Shown piece after piece: positions 25,035 to 32,633 of a stretch of DNA of 64,000 nucleotides (the first letter of the stretch is position 1; the number at the start of each line of letters is the position of its first letter). Made by a program: the position numbers and the translations under genes. The notes beneath the pieces were generated by a model. The model was not told the origin of the DNA. It saw only the letters and a list, made by a program, of their open reading frames with translations, and ran no database searches. The stretch comes from Bacteroidota bacterium (GTDB taxonomy: Bacteria; Bacteroidota; Bacteroidia; Chitinophagales; Chitinophagaceae). The DNA is taken from positions 26,066 to 90,065 of the forward strand of contig JAEYQO010000115.1 in assembly GCA_023409975.1 (NCBI GenBank). Reading direction: 5' to 3'.

Positions 25035-26021
25035 CTATTTGTTTAGTGAAATGTAATCCAGAATTCGCTTGTCACGGTTACTTCTAAGAATGATCGCTGT
25101 TGCGACCGCAGCTAGCAGTGTGACACCGATCGAAAGCCAGAGCCCTGCATTGGACTTTTTCCCTGGGGGAACATACATCACACCATTCGCGTCGACGACT
25201 GCTGGATCATCCCTGTAACGACCCTTTTTGGGTCGGGCCATTTCATCGAAATGGCGGGAGAGGTTGTGGAGTTCAGCCTGCATTTCCGGACCGGACATGG
25301 GTTTTCCGTGGCCTGTTGCAATAACCCGGGGTTTCAGAGCAGCCAGATCGAGAACTGAGTTTCTTGCCGCGTCCCAGTCGTAGGTGAAATATTTCGGTGG
25401 ACCGGAAACCTTCTTTGTCTGCTTCATGACAGACATAGCCGATTCCTGGATGGTAGTTACAATTGCATCTCCGGCAATTAAGATCCTGTCCTTTCTCCGG
25501 AAAAGGCTGATATGACCAGGTGCATGACCTGGAGTGTAGTGATATTCCCATTCCGGAAGGAATGGAACGCTTCCATCGGGCGGAAGCATACTCAGTTTTC
25601 CCTCAACATTGATGGGCTTCTTCGGGTAGACCCAGGCGATTTTAGCCATAAGTCCCCCATCCACTGTCGGATCGGGAGGCGGATAGGAGGAGCGACCACT
25701 GAGATAAGGCAGTTCAAGGTAGTGGCAATATACAGGTACCTGCCACTCCTCAGCAAGTGCTACGAGTGAACCGGTGTGGTCAAAATGGCCATGTGTGAGT
25801 ATGATAGCAGAAGGCTTGCTGTCTGCACCAAATAGATTAGCGGCCATCGCTTTGATCTTTGGCGCTGAGGATTTCAAACCGGTGTCAACAAGGACCCAAT
25901 TTGCTGAAGCTGAGTCTTTTACTATATACATGTTCACGAAAACGTCCTTTGTACCCCAGACATTTTCTGCCACATCAAAGTATACGGACTGTTTTTCCTG
26001 CGATTCTTTTAATTCTTTCAT
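25035..26021 (-). CDS. MBL-fold metallo-hydrolase with C-terminal membrane anchor
   Basis: The 328-residue protein has the zinc-binding motif THGHFDHTG (His77, His79, Asp81, His82). It also has VDTG before it, TPGHAPGHISLF and AGDAIV after it, and a late ATGHGKPMSG histidine, all as in the metallo-beta-lactamase superfamily. A hydrophobic segment (LWLSIGVTLLAAVATAIIL) near the C-terminus would anchor it in a membrane. The substrate is unknown. The ATG at 26021 (MKELKESQEKQ) is chosen. A longer frame extends 59 codons upstream, but only through low-complexity Lys/Asn/Thr sequence encoded by the poly-GTTTTT repeat. Confidence 0.85.
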   Translation of the reverse strand: MKELKESQEKQSVYFDVAENVWGTKDVFVNMYIVKDSASANWVLVDTGLKSSAPKIKAMAANLFGADSKPSAIILTHGHFDHTGSLVALAEEWQVPVYCHYLELPYLSGRSSYPPPDPTVDGGLMAKIAWVYPKKPINVEGKLSMLPPDGSVPFLPEWEYHYTPGHAPGHISLFRRKDRILIAGDAIVTTIQESAMSVMKQTKKVSGPPKYFTYDWDAARNSVLDLAALKPRVIATGHGKPMSGPEMQAELHNLSRHFDEMARPKKGRYRDDPAVVDANGVMYVPPGKKSNAGLWLSIGVTLLAAVATAIILRSNRDKRILDYISLNK

Positions 26022-26093
26022 AGTACTTCTTTTTAACCCAAAGGCAGGAAATGATCTACAAAAACATGCCATATTTGGCTTTAACAGGGGGGG

Positions 26094-26223
26094 TGTGTTT
26101 TTGTTTTTTTGTTTTTTTGTGTTTTTGTTTTTTTGTGTTTTTGTCTTTTTGTTTTTTTCATTGAGGTGACAAGGATTCAACGGTAATTGCCTAAACACAA
26201 AAACACAAAAACACGAAAAAACA
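26094..26223. repeat. Low-complexity GTTTTT array with an inverted CAAAAACA counterpart
   Basis: From 26094 to 26158 the plus strand is built of GTTTTT and GTGTTTTTG units. After a 35-base ordinary loop, 26193-26223 carries the complementary type, CACAAAAACACAAAAACAC. The two arms can pair over roughly 20-30 bases into a large hairpin. Confidence 0.75.
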
Positions 26224-26273
26224 ATTTTGCTCCAAGGGTTTACCGAAAATGGTATAACTGGGAGCCCAACAAA

Positions 26274-26326
26274 ATAGGGAGTCTATAGGGAGGTCATAGG
26301 GAGGTCCCAGGGAGCATATAGGGAAT
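26274..26326. repeat. Degenerate word array of TAGGGAGGTC
   Basis: Five related units of 10-14 bases (AATAGGGAGTCT, ATAGGGAGGTC, ATAGGGAGGTCCC, AGGGAGCAT, ATAGGGAAT) lie between the poly-T block and a minus-strand ORF. Confidence 0.65.
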
Positions 26327-26518
26327 ACGCATCGTCAATAGCTTCTTTTTTACTTTCCTGAAGCATGAGAATTTCCCGACAATTAACCCGTTGGCAGGCA
26401 ATATAAAATCTAGGTGGAACAAGTTGCAGCGGCGTTAAAGAATCAGAGACCCATCCTAATTCAAAGATAGTTTTCAGCAAGATACCCGCCTTCATTTTTT
26501 GTCGGATACATTTTATTT

Positions 26519-26749
26519 CTATTCAGAAGCCGGAACGTCATCCTTTTTGTCCCTTGTCGAGTTAAGAGAGGGTTTCAGTATGGTCTTCAGATATCCCCGG
26601 CTGATATGAAAACAACTCCGGGCATAGTGAGCCAGCCAGCGCCCGGTTCCGGGCGCGATCAGCGTGCCTTTAGGTTGGGCCAATTCTCTGTAAGCGAGTA
26701 CTACGAAGGCTGCGCGGGCAAGGTTTAGTATGATCGAAGATGTTTTCAC
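26519..26749 (-). CDS. Hypothetical small basic protein
   Basis: From a GTG at 26749, preceded by AGTAGGG, a 76-residue frame reads MKTSSIILNLARAAFVVLAY, followed by RELAQPKGTLIAPGTG. It ends in a charged tail (NSTRDKKDDVPASE). Codon use with many G/C third positions looks like real coding sequence. No family was recognised. An in-frame extension to 26788 is possible but less protein-like. It is divergent from the rhomboid gene. The region directly downstream is repetitive, so it could also be a gene remnant. Confidence 0.45.
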   Translation of the reverse strand: MKTSSIILNLARAAFVVLAYRELAQPKGTLIAPGTGRWLAHYARSCFHISRGYLKTILKPSLNSTRDKKDDVPASE

Positions 26750-26859
26750 CCCTACTATGGATAAAAAACAATTCCGCCATACCACCAATAGTTCGTTAAA
26801 ACCTGCATTAGCTTCAGGTCGTCAGGTGTGTTTTTCTTATTTTGAACCGTTTTTTATTT

Positions 26860-27666
26860 ATGATCCTTACCATTGCTCTGATAGCAGTCACAGCTATAGT
26901 ATCATACAAGGGGTTTCAGGACTCCAGCTTTCTACAGCAATATTCCTTCAGCATTCAGCGGGTGCGTGAGTACAGGGAGTATTACCGGTATGTCACCTCT
27001 GGCTTTCTGCACGTTTCATGGATCCATCTTGCGATCAATATGTTCGTTCTATTTGCCTTTGGCTCCGGTCTGGAGCAGGCTTTTGGGATGGTGCCCTTCC
27101 TGATCGTGTACCTTGGAAGCCTTGTGGGGGGTAACGCCCTGGCCCTGCTCATTCATAAGCATAGCTACCGCTATACTTCTGTCGGGGCATCAGGTGCTGT
27201 AAGTGGTTTGATCTTCGGTTCGATAGCACTCGATCCTCGGTTGAGCATCTTCTTCATACCGGGTTGGATTTTCGGAGCGTTGTATGTTCTGTACACGATC
27301 TACGCAATACGATCTCAGAAAACGGACGTAGGGCATGCGGCTCATTTAGGTGGAGCGTTGATCGGTATGTTGATATCGATTCTACTGCATCCTGCTGCTA
27401 TCGTGCACAACTGGCTGGCCATACTGACGATTTTTGTGCCGGGTGCTGCTCTTGTTCTTGTAATGATTTACAGGCCGGATCTCATTCTTGTTGATAAAAA
27501 AAATCAGCGTAAGCACCTGAGTTATGAGGACAGGTATAATCTGGACAAGTTGGATCGGAAAAAACAGGTAGACAAAATCCTGGAGAAAATTAGTGAAAAG
27601 GGCATCTCCAGCCTGACAGGTAAGGAAAAAAAGATACTGGAAGAATACTCGCGTTCTGGAAACTAA
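26860..27666 (+). CDS. Rhomboid-family intramembrane serine protease
   Basis: Rhomboids cleave substrates within the membrane. The protein has six or so membrane segments. The oxyanion-hole motif HxxxN is in WIHLAINMFVL (His56, Asn60), the nucleophile Ser111 in VGASGAVSG, and the catalytic His162 in GHAAHLGGALIG. A charged cytoplasmic tail (YNLDKLDRKKQVDKILEKI) resembles the C-terminal extension common in Bacteroidota rhomboids. The ATG at 26860 gives a normal start; a TTG six codons upstream is also possible. The gene ends three bases before the convergent MlaD-like gene. Confidence 0.9.
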   Translation: MILTIALIAVTAIVSYKGFQDSSFLQQYSFSIQRVREYREYYRYVTSGFLHVSWIHLAINMFVLFAFGSGLEQAFGMVPFLIVYLGSLVGGNALALLIHKHSYRYTSVGASGAVSGLIFGSIALDPRLSIFFIPGWIFGALYVLYTIYAIRSQKTDVGHAAHLGGALIGMLISILLHPAAIVHNWLAILTIFVPGAALVLVMIYRPDLILVDKKNQRKHLSYEDRYNLDKLDRKKQVDKILEKISEKGISSLTGKEKKILEEYSRSGN

Positions 27667-27669
27667 TAT

Positions 27670-28569
27670 TTATTTCTTTCTGCCAAAGATGGTAATTCCG
27701 GGTGGGTCCTTCTGTAATTCAGAAGCAGATTTTGAAAGGCTATCTGCGCTTGATTTCAGGTTGCTATAAACGGAGTCCTGGTTCAGGATCGGGGACTCCC
27801 CCGCATCTTTGATGGATTGAGCGAGGTTCTGAAAATTGTTTCGGATATTATTGAAACTTTCCTCCAGCGAACCTGATTTTAACCGGGACGTCTCGCCTTC
27901 TGCGTCTGTAAGGGAAGCGTTGATTTTCCGATTGGTCTCCGCGGGGTTTGAAAATGATCGTTGAAGATTCTGGATCCGGTCATCTATGTTATCCAGTTTC
28001 CTGTTTGCGCGGAAACCTGCGTCTGCAAAATTATCCGTCACTTCTCTGAATCTGATGATCTCTCTCTGGGTCTGGATTCCCCAGCCATTGATTATCAGGT
28101 GGTTGAATTGAGACATGGCGGTATCCGCGCTTCGCAGCAGGAACATACTATGTTGCAGTATTGGTGCTACCCTTGCGTGATATTCATCGAGAATGGTACT
28201 GTCTACAGAGGTACGGAACTGGCTACCCGGAGCCATTACGCCAGGCCCATTTCCTCTTCTGAGGTGGACAGATTTCGTTCCGGTAAAATCCCCCCTGCTA
28301 ATAATAGCTTCTGTTCCTTCTGGTAGCTGCTGATCTTTTTCTATTGCAAAAAGCACTTCCACTTTTTGTCCTTTTACCTGTATTTCGTCGACGTAGCCAA
28401 TTTTTACACCGTCAAGGGATACGGCATCAGACTCCTGAAGGCCATTGACTTCCTGGTAGTATCCGAGGTAGGTATGTTCCGATGAAAAAAGTCCCGTATA
28501 GTTCCAGGCATAATAAAAACTGAAGATCAGGATCAATAGTATGGCGTATCCGAGGTATCTGGAATTCAT
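27670..28569 (-). CDS. MlaD/MCE-domain protein
   Basis: The 299-residue protein has one N-terminal membrane helix (YLGYAILLILIFSFYYAW). The MCE domain follows at about residues 35-115 (GLQESDAVSLDGVKIGYVDEI, then FTGTKSVHLRRG). The long C-terminal part is predicted to be helical and coiled (NRKLDNIDDRIQNLQRSF). MCE proteins are the periplasmic lipid-binding part of Mla-type ABC systems for phospholipid transport. Here no permease or ATPase gene is adjacent. A TATCTTTA at 28585-28592 is a one-mismatch -7 box. The exact transport partner is unknown. Confidence 0.85.
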   Translation of the reverse strand: MNSRYLGYAILLILIFSFYYAWNYTGLFSSEHTYLGYYQEVNGLQESDAVSLDGVKIGYVDEIQVKGQKVEVLFAIEKDQQLPEGTEAIISRGDFTGTKSVHLRRGNGPGVMAPGSQFRTSVDSTILDEYHARVAPILQHSMFLLRSADTAMSQFNHLIINGWGIQTQREIIRFREVTDNFADAGFRANRKLDNIDDRIQNLQRSFSNPAETNRKINASLTDAEGETSRLKSGSLEESFNNIRNNFQNLAQSIKDAGESPILNQDSVYSNLKSSADSLSKSASELQKDPPGITIFGRKK

Positions 28570-28682
28570 TGGACCTTAGTGTATGATAAAGATAGGCCAT
28601 CAGGTGCAGATGTGTAGAGTCGGGTGGGCAAATCATGGCACAGTCTTTTACAAACTGTATAGAACTTAAAAACACTTGAGCT

Positions 28683-28838
28683 TTGAGATCATTATTTTAT
28701 TTGATTGCGGTTATCCTGATAATAGGTTGGTTATTAGGCGCATTCGTATGGAACGCTGGTGGATTAATTCACGCTTTACTGGTACTTGCCATCATCTCTC
28801 TGTTGATTGGCTTCATTCGCAGAGGTAGCGTTGACTAA
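28683..28838 (+). CDS. Small membrane protein, lmo0937/DUF5670 type (51 residues)
   Basis: A TTG-started frame of 51 codons encodes two adjacent hydrophobic segments with the family pattern. They read FYLIAVILIIGWLLGAFVW, then NAGGLIHALLVLAIISLLI, ending in a basic FIRRGSVD tail. The central GGLIHxLLVxAI motif is characteristic of DUF5670 proteins, found in stress-inducible contexts in many bacteria. The function is unknown. No ATG is in frame, so TTG at 28683 (or 28701) must serve as start. A strong terminator follows 38 bases after the stop, which supports a real transcript. Confidence 0.75.
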   Translation: MRSLFYLIAVILIIGWLLGAFVWNAGGLIHALLVLAIISLLIGFIRRGSVD

Positions 28839-28876
28839 CCCATCAGTCTAAAGCATATCCACCCGGCCTGGCCGGT

Positions 28877-28910
28877 AAAAGGCAACAACTCCGAAGTTGT
28901 TGCCTTTTAT
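28877..28910 (+). terminator. Rho-independent terminator
   Basis: A 14-base-pair stem AAAAGGCAACAACT / AGTTGTTGCCTTTT with a CCGA loop follows the small membrane-protein gene. Confidence 0.88.
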
Positions 28911-29128
28911 ATTTGTTATCACTGCTGTCCGGTAAACTCGTCCTTCATCACCTGAAAGCTTTTACTCATAGTGTTGCTGGTTCGGGATTCGGTTATTGCT
29001 TTTCGATTCCCATGCCCTTAGATGTTAATTTGCCAGGGCAAAAATGGCTAATTATATATAAATTGTAAAAAATCCAACTCTGGCTGGTGATCTCTCGTCT
29101 AGAGTAGAATACTCAAATTTTTCATTTT

Positions 29129-30547
29129 ATGAAAAGACTTCTATGCATTATTGCGCTTTCTGCCTCCTGTATAAGCGCAAAAGCAACACACCTGATGGGA
29201 GGTGAATTGACAGCACATTTTGACACCGCAACGAATAATTATGTTTTGACGCTGACGCATTACCGGGATACTATTGGAATTCCGTTGTCTTCGTCCGCAT
29301 CTCTCTACATATGGAGCTATGATCCGGTAAATAGCTCCTGGTCTGCATTTCAGAATGTCAATGCTCCACTGGATACGGCACTGAGTACGAGCCTTATACC
29401 AAACTTTCCATATGGTGTGGAAGTGGGTGTTTACAGAGACACTATCACACTTCCTGCTGGTCAGTATCGTATTCTCAACACAACCTGTTGCAGAAATGGC
29501 GCAATCGTCAATCTGGCTCAACCATTGAGTGAAAACATGGTATTATACACCGATCTTACCGTCGGCAATAACAATAGCACTCCTGGATTTCTGGCTATGC
29601 CGGTTACCTACTTTCCGGTGAATCAGCCAGCTACCTATAATCCATTACCCTTTGATCCGGATGGCGATTCACTTGCCTGGGCTCTTAATATTCCTATTGG
29701 TTACGGTGGCAGCACCAGCGCTATGGCTCTGGACACTGTTGCAGGCTTTACAACACCTCCTGGAGATCCTTCCGGACCATTTACAATGAATTCAATGACT
29801 GGAGAAATCACCTGGACGCCTGATACCATAGGCAACTACGTACAGTCATTCGAGGTGAACGAGTACCACAATGGTGTGCAGGTAGGCAAGATCATCCGGG
29901 ATATGCAGTATATCGTTATTCCGGGTGGAAGCAATGTTTCCCCATATTTCCAGAATGTGAGTCCTTATCTGACCAATGCGGGGGCTGGATACAACTATAT
30001 TTACTATCAGCCTGGAAATCAGTTGGTATTTGAGATCAAAGGTGCTGACGTCAATCCGAATACTCAGTTGGAGATGGAAGCCTATTCTTCAACGTTTGCG
30101 ATGGTCAATCCTGCAACTTTTACTACGCAGCAATCCGGAAATGACATCATCGGTACATTTAGCTGGACACCCCCAGCCGGTTTCACCCAGGATGTGATTA
30201 CTGTATTCCGTGTTCGCGATGGTCAGTTCAGCAATGATTTTACGCTCATGATGAAACTGGGGTCCACCAGTGTCACTGAGGTGAATACGTCCGTTAAAGA
30301 TTGCCAGGTATTTCCCAATCCTTCTCAGGGTAAGCTGAATGTCGCCCTGGAACTCAACCGTGACAGCCAGACTGAGATCCAGCTCCTTAATATCCATGGA
30401 CAGAAAGTGGCGTCGGTATATGAAGGTAAACTCATGAGAGGATCTAATCTGCTTTCGGCCGACCTGACGCTATCTTCCGGACTCTACTATCTTACAGTAA
30501 GCCAGGATGGCGCAGTTGTAAAGACCATAACAGTCGCTATCCAATAA
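29129..30547 (+). CDS. Secreted THLMGGE-type protein with T9SS sorting domain
   Basis: The 472-residue protein has a short signal peptide and mature start ATHLMGGELTAHFDTATNN, with THYRDTIG. It shares the N-terminal module of the two large CHU_C proteins at 15.3-21.5 kb, including TCCRNGAIVNLAQP, LPFDPDGDSLAWAL and IIRDMQYIVI. Instead of PKD repeats and a CHU_C domain it ends in a T9SS type A domain (DCQVFPNPSQGKLNVALEL to LSSGLYYLTVSQDG). It is thus a short version of the same surface-protein class. The function is unknown. Confidence 0.85.
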   Translation: MKRLLCIIALSASCISAKATHLMGGELTAHFDTATNNYVLTLTHYRDTIGIPLSSSASLYIWSYDPVNSSWSAFQNVNAPLDTALSTSLIPNFPYGVEVGVYRDTITLPAGQYRILNTTCCRNGAIVNLAQPLSENMVLYTDLTVGNNNSTPGFLAMPVTYFPVNQPATYNPLPFDPDGDSLAWALNIPIGYGGSTSAMALDTVAGFTTPPGDPSGPFTMNSMTGEITWTPDTIGNYVQSFEVNEYHNGVQVGKIIRDMQYIVIPGGSNVSPYFQNVSPYLTNAGAGYNYIYYQPGNQLVFEIKGADVNPNTQLEMEAYSSTFAMVNPATFTTQQSGNDIIGTFSWTPPAGFTQDVITVFRVRDGQFSNDFTLMMKLGSTSVTEVNTSVKDCQVFPNPSQGKLNVALELNRDSQTEIQLLNIHGQKVASVYEGKLMRGSNLLSADLTLSSGLYYLTVSQDGAVVKTITVAIQ

Positions 30548-30575
30548 CTAGATTAACCTCCGGTTGGTTTACCTG

Positions 30576-30605
30576 GGGCTGTCTCTTATGAGGCAGCCCT
30601 TTTTA
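30576..30605 (+). terminator. Rho-independent terminator
   Basis: A 10-base-pair stem GGGCTGTCTC / GAGGCAGCCC (one G-T pair) with a TTAT loop is followed by six T residues. It closes the T9SS gene and overlaps the last bases of the convergent acyl-CoA reductase gene. Confidence 0.8.
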
Positions 30606-31595
30606 CTGCAGATTACAAAGGAATTCCATGGTATCTACACCATCTGCGTATTCATCAAGGGATGGTTTCTGAGACTGCCCAAAAGGGGTAAAACCTCTGC
30701 CTACGATTGTTTGAATACTTCCGCTGTCCTGTAGGCTCTTTGCTATTACAGGCAATTGATCATAATACCGGTAATGCAGAACACTCACTGCCGAGAACGG
30801 TAGTTCATTTTCTACCAGCAGTAGAGAGCCATTGTTCAGGTAAGGAACCTTGTTCAGGAGGTAAATTGCCAGATGGTAATCATAATTGTTCTTGTACTTG
30901 TGATGCAGCATTCTGGATTCTTCTGATTTCAGTATCTCCAGCAAGTAGCTAAAATCATAATCTCTGGGAACACATACCTGGGTGACGTTTCTACAGCCCA
31001 GACCAAAGTACCTGAAAATATCACCAGCCAGGGCAGTGAGTTCTTCATTCGTTTCATCACCCTCGAGTATCGCCACGGAAGTACGGTTTTTACGGATGAT
31101 ATGTGGGAATTTGCCGAAGTATTGTTCGAAGTACCTGCTCGTATTGTTGCTGCCTGTAGCGATATAGGCTTCGCAGTTCTTTAACTGATCAGCGATAAAG
31201 ATCTGGTTGGCAACCGAAGGTTCCCATTCGATGAGTTTATTGATCAGGTGCGTGAGAAGTGTTGTGTCTTTTGAAGAGAGTTTCAGAAAGATCTGGTGAC
31301 CGCTCAGAAAGCCACACAGGAAGTCATGAAATCCGACAAGCGGGATATTTCCTGCGGCTACGATTCCCACTTTTGAAACTGTAGCGGGCAATCTGTAGCG
31401 CTTCAGCCAATCCTGCAGAAGTTTTTTGTCGAGAAACCGGGTAACGATGCTTTCAACCGAATAATTAATCTCTTCCTCCGTAAACCAGGCATTTTCATTG
31501 GTAGCACGCCATTTTGCCTCAGCCCATTCTTCTTGCTCGCTGACCATATAATTACCCAGTCGTTCCAGCAGGTCCAGTCTTTTTATGGTAGTCAT
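30603..31595 (-). CDS. LuxC-like acyl-CoA reductase
   Basis: The 330-residue protein resembles the acyl-CoA reductase (LuxC) branch of the aldehyde dehydrogenase superfamily. It has VGIVAAGNIPLVGFHDFLCG (cofactor side), KLSSKDTTLL, and the probable nucleophilic cysteine in YFGLGCRNVTQVCV. Such enzymes reduce acyl-CoA to aldehyde. In Bacteroidota this gene commonly neighbours a ferredoxin gene, as here, where the two are divergent and 64 bases apart. The natural substrate is not known, and there is no sign of a luciferase gene. Confidence 0.8.
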   Translation of the reverse strand: MTTIKRLDLLERLGNYMVSEQEEWAEAKWRATNENAWFTEEEINYSVESIVTRFLDKKLLQDWLKRYRLPATVSKVGIVAAGNIPLVGFHDFLCGFLSGHQIFLKLSSKDTTLLTHLINKLIEWEPSVANQIFIADQLKNCEAYIATGSNNTSRYFEQYFGKFPHIIRKNRTSVAILEGDETNEELTALAGDIFRYFGLGCRNVTQVCVPRDYDFSYLLEILKSEESRMLHHKYKNNYDYHLAIYLLNKVPYLNNGSLLLVENELPFSAVSVLHYRYYDQLPVIAKSLQDSGSIQTIVGRGFTPFGQSQKPSLDEYADGVDTMEFLCNLQ

Positions 31596-31625
31596 TACCG
31601 CTATAGATTTCTATGCGCGAAATTG

Positions 31626-31633
31626 TAACTTTG
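31626..31633 (+). promoter_or_regulatory. -7 box of the ferredoxin gene
   Basis: TAACTTTG matches TAnnTTTG and lies 26 bases before the ATG. No convincing -33 TTG is seen. Confidence 0.6.
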
Positions 31634-31659
31634 TCGGCATTAACCCAAATTCAAGAACA

Positions 31660-32007
31660 ATGGCTATTAAGATAACTGACGAGTGTATAAACTGTGGAGC
31701 ATGTGAACCTGAATGTCCGAATAACGCGATATATGAGGGTGGAGTTGAATGGGCAATCACTGATGGTACCTCGGTTAAAGGTGCTTATACCCTGATGGAT
31801 GGTAGTGTTACGGAGGCTGATACCCGTCATGCACCGAGGGCTGTAGACGTTTATTATATCACACCTGATAAATGTACCGAGTGCCAGGGCTTCCATGAAG
31901 AACCGCAATGTGCTGCAGTTTGTCCTGTGGACTGTTGCGTACCTGATGAAATGTACAGGGAGACGGTAGAAGAACTGCTTGCGAAGAAGGACAAGCTTCA
32001 TCTTTAA
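31660..32007 (+). CDS. 2[4Fe-4S] ferredoxin
   Basis: The 115-residue electron carrier has two iron-sulfur cluster motifs. The first is CINCGACEPECPNNAIYEGG; the second has a longer loop, CTECQGFHEEPQCAAVCPVD. The insert between Cys2 and Cys3 of the second motif is typical of the Allochromatium/YfhL-like ferredoxins. The ATG at 31660 (MAIKITDEC) is chosen. The in-frame extension from 31585 overlaps the divergent gene and crosses the promoter box. A strong terminator follows. Confidence 0.95.
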   Translation: MAIKITDECINCGACEPECPNNAIYEGGVEWAITDGTSVKGAYTLMDGSVTEADTRHAPRAVDVYYITPDKCTECQGFHEEPQCAAVCPVDCCVPDEMYRETVEELLAKKDKLHL

Positions 32008-32013
32008 AACAAT

Positions 32014-32042
32014 AAAAAAGGCTGCGAGTGCAGCCTTTTTTT
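32014..32042. terminator. Bidirectional terminator
   Basis: A stem AAAAAAGGCTGC / GCAGCCTTTTTT with a GAGT loop lies between the convergent ferredoxin and DUF6438 genes. Confidence 0.9.
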
Positions 32043-32061
32043 ATGGTTTCTTCAGTCCTGT

Positions 32062-32577
32062 TTAGTCTCCTTTCGGACCATCAGATATTTTCGTCCAGCT
32101 CTTATCGATTCGGATGGTGCTGTCAATCATTGTTGCGAGCTCTTTCAAAAATTCCGGACCGAAGTGAGCATTATAAATTTTCTTTTCCCGGCTTCCGTAT
32201 TCAATGCGGTAACTCAGTCCCGGTAAATCGGCAATTATCCTTTCGTAGGTTTCCCGAGTGGTATCGACACGCTTTGCATGAAACGCATCGAAGATGTTCT
32301 GAATGGTACTTTGAGGAAATTTCTTTTCATAAATGCCGACAGGCTCTACAAAATTCCTGCCGGTGTATCTTACCAGACCATTCTTATAGAGTTCCAGCAT
32401 ATAGTCTGGGCACTGGCCAAAACAAACTGATCTGTGCATAAAGATATAGCTGATATCATTTGTGGATTGGTTGGCTGTATTTTCTTCTGTAATCTCCTGA
32501 AGCACAGGTCGTGTATTTCCACAAGCTACCAATACAACCAGGAGAATCATCAATAAGACCGGATTCTTTTTTCTCAT
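32062..32577 (-). CDS. Lipoprotein with DUF6438 domain
   Basis: The 171-residue protein has a lipoprotein signal ending LVAC (Cys19). The DUF6438-like core FMHRSVCFGQCPDYMLELY is followed by KNGLVRYTGRNFV. The paired cysteines in RSVCFGQCP are conserved in that family and may form a disulfide or bind metal. The function is unknown. It is monocistronic, with a good promoter in the divergent spacer shared with dprA. Confidence 0.8.
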   Translation of the reverse strand: MRKKNPVLLMILLVVLVACGNTRPVLQEITEENTANQSTNDISYIFMHRSVCFGQCPDYMLELYKNGLVRYTGRNFVEPVGIYEKKFPQSTIQNIFDAFHAKRVDTTRETYERIIADLPGLSYRIEYGSREKKIYNAHFGPEFLKELATMIDSTIRIDKSWTKISDGPKGD

Positions 32578-32598
32578 TTTTATCTATTTTTCAGGCCC

Positions 32599-32606
32599 CA
32601 AAGATA
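32599..32606 (-). promoter_or_regulatory. -7 box of the DUF6438 lipoprotein gene
   Basis: The minus strand reads TATCTTTG, 21 bases before the ATG. A TTTG lies 22 bases further upstream, at the start of dprA. Confidence 0.65.
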
Positions 32607-32633
32607 ACAGACCCTGTTTTATCACTGTCAAAT

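Noticed and set aside
26022..26198. N-terminal extension of the MBL-fold protein
   Set aside because: The extra 59 codons translate the GTTTTT repeat into Lys/Asn/Thr tracts; the domain begins after the ATG at 26021.
26283..26495. 70-codon minus-strand frame
   Set aside because: Its end translates the TAGGGAGGTC repeat and no motif or promoter supports it.
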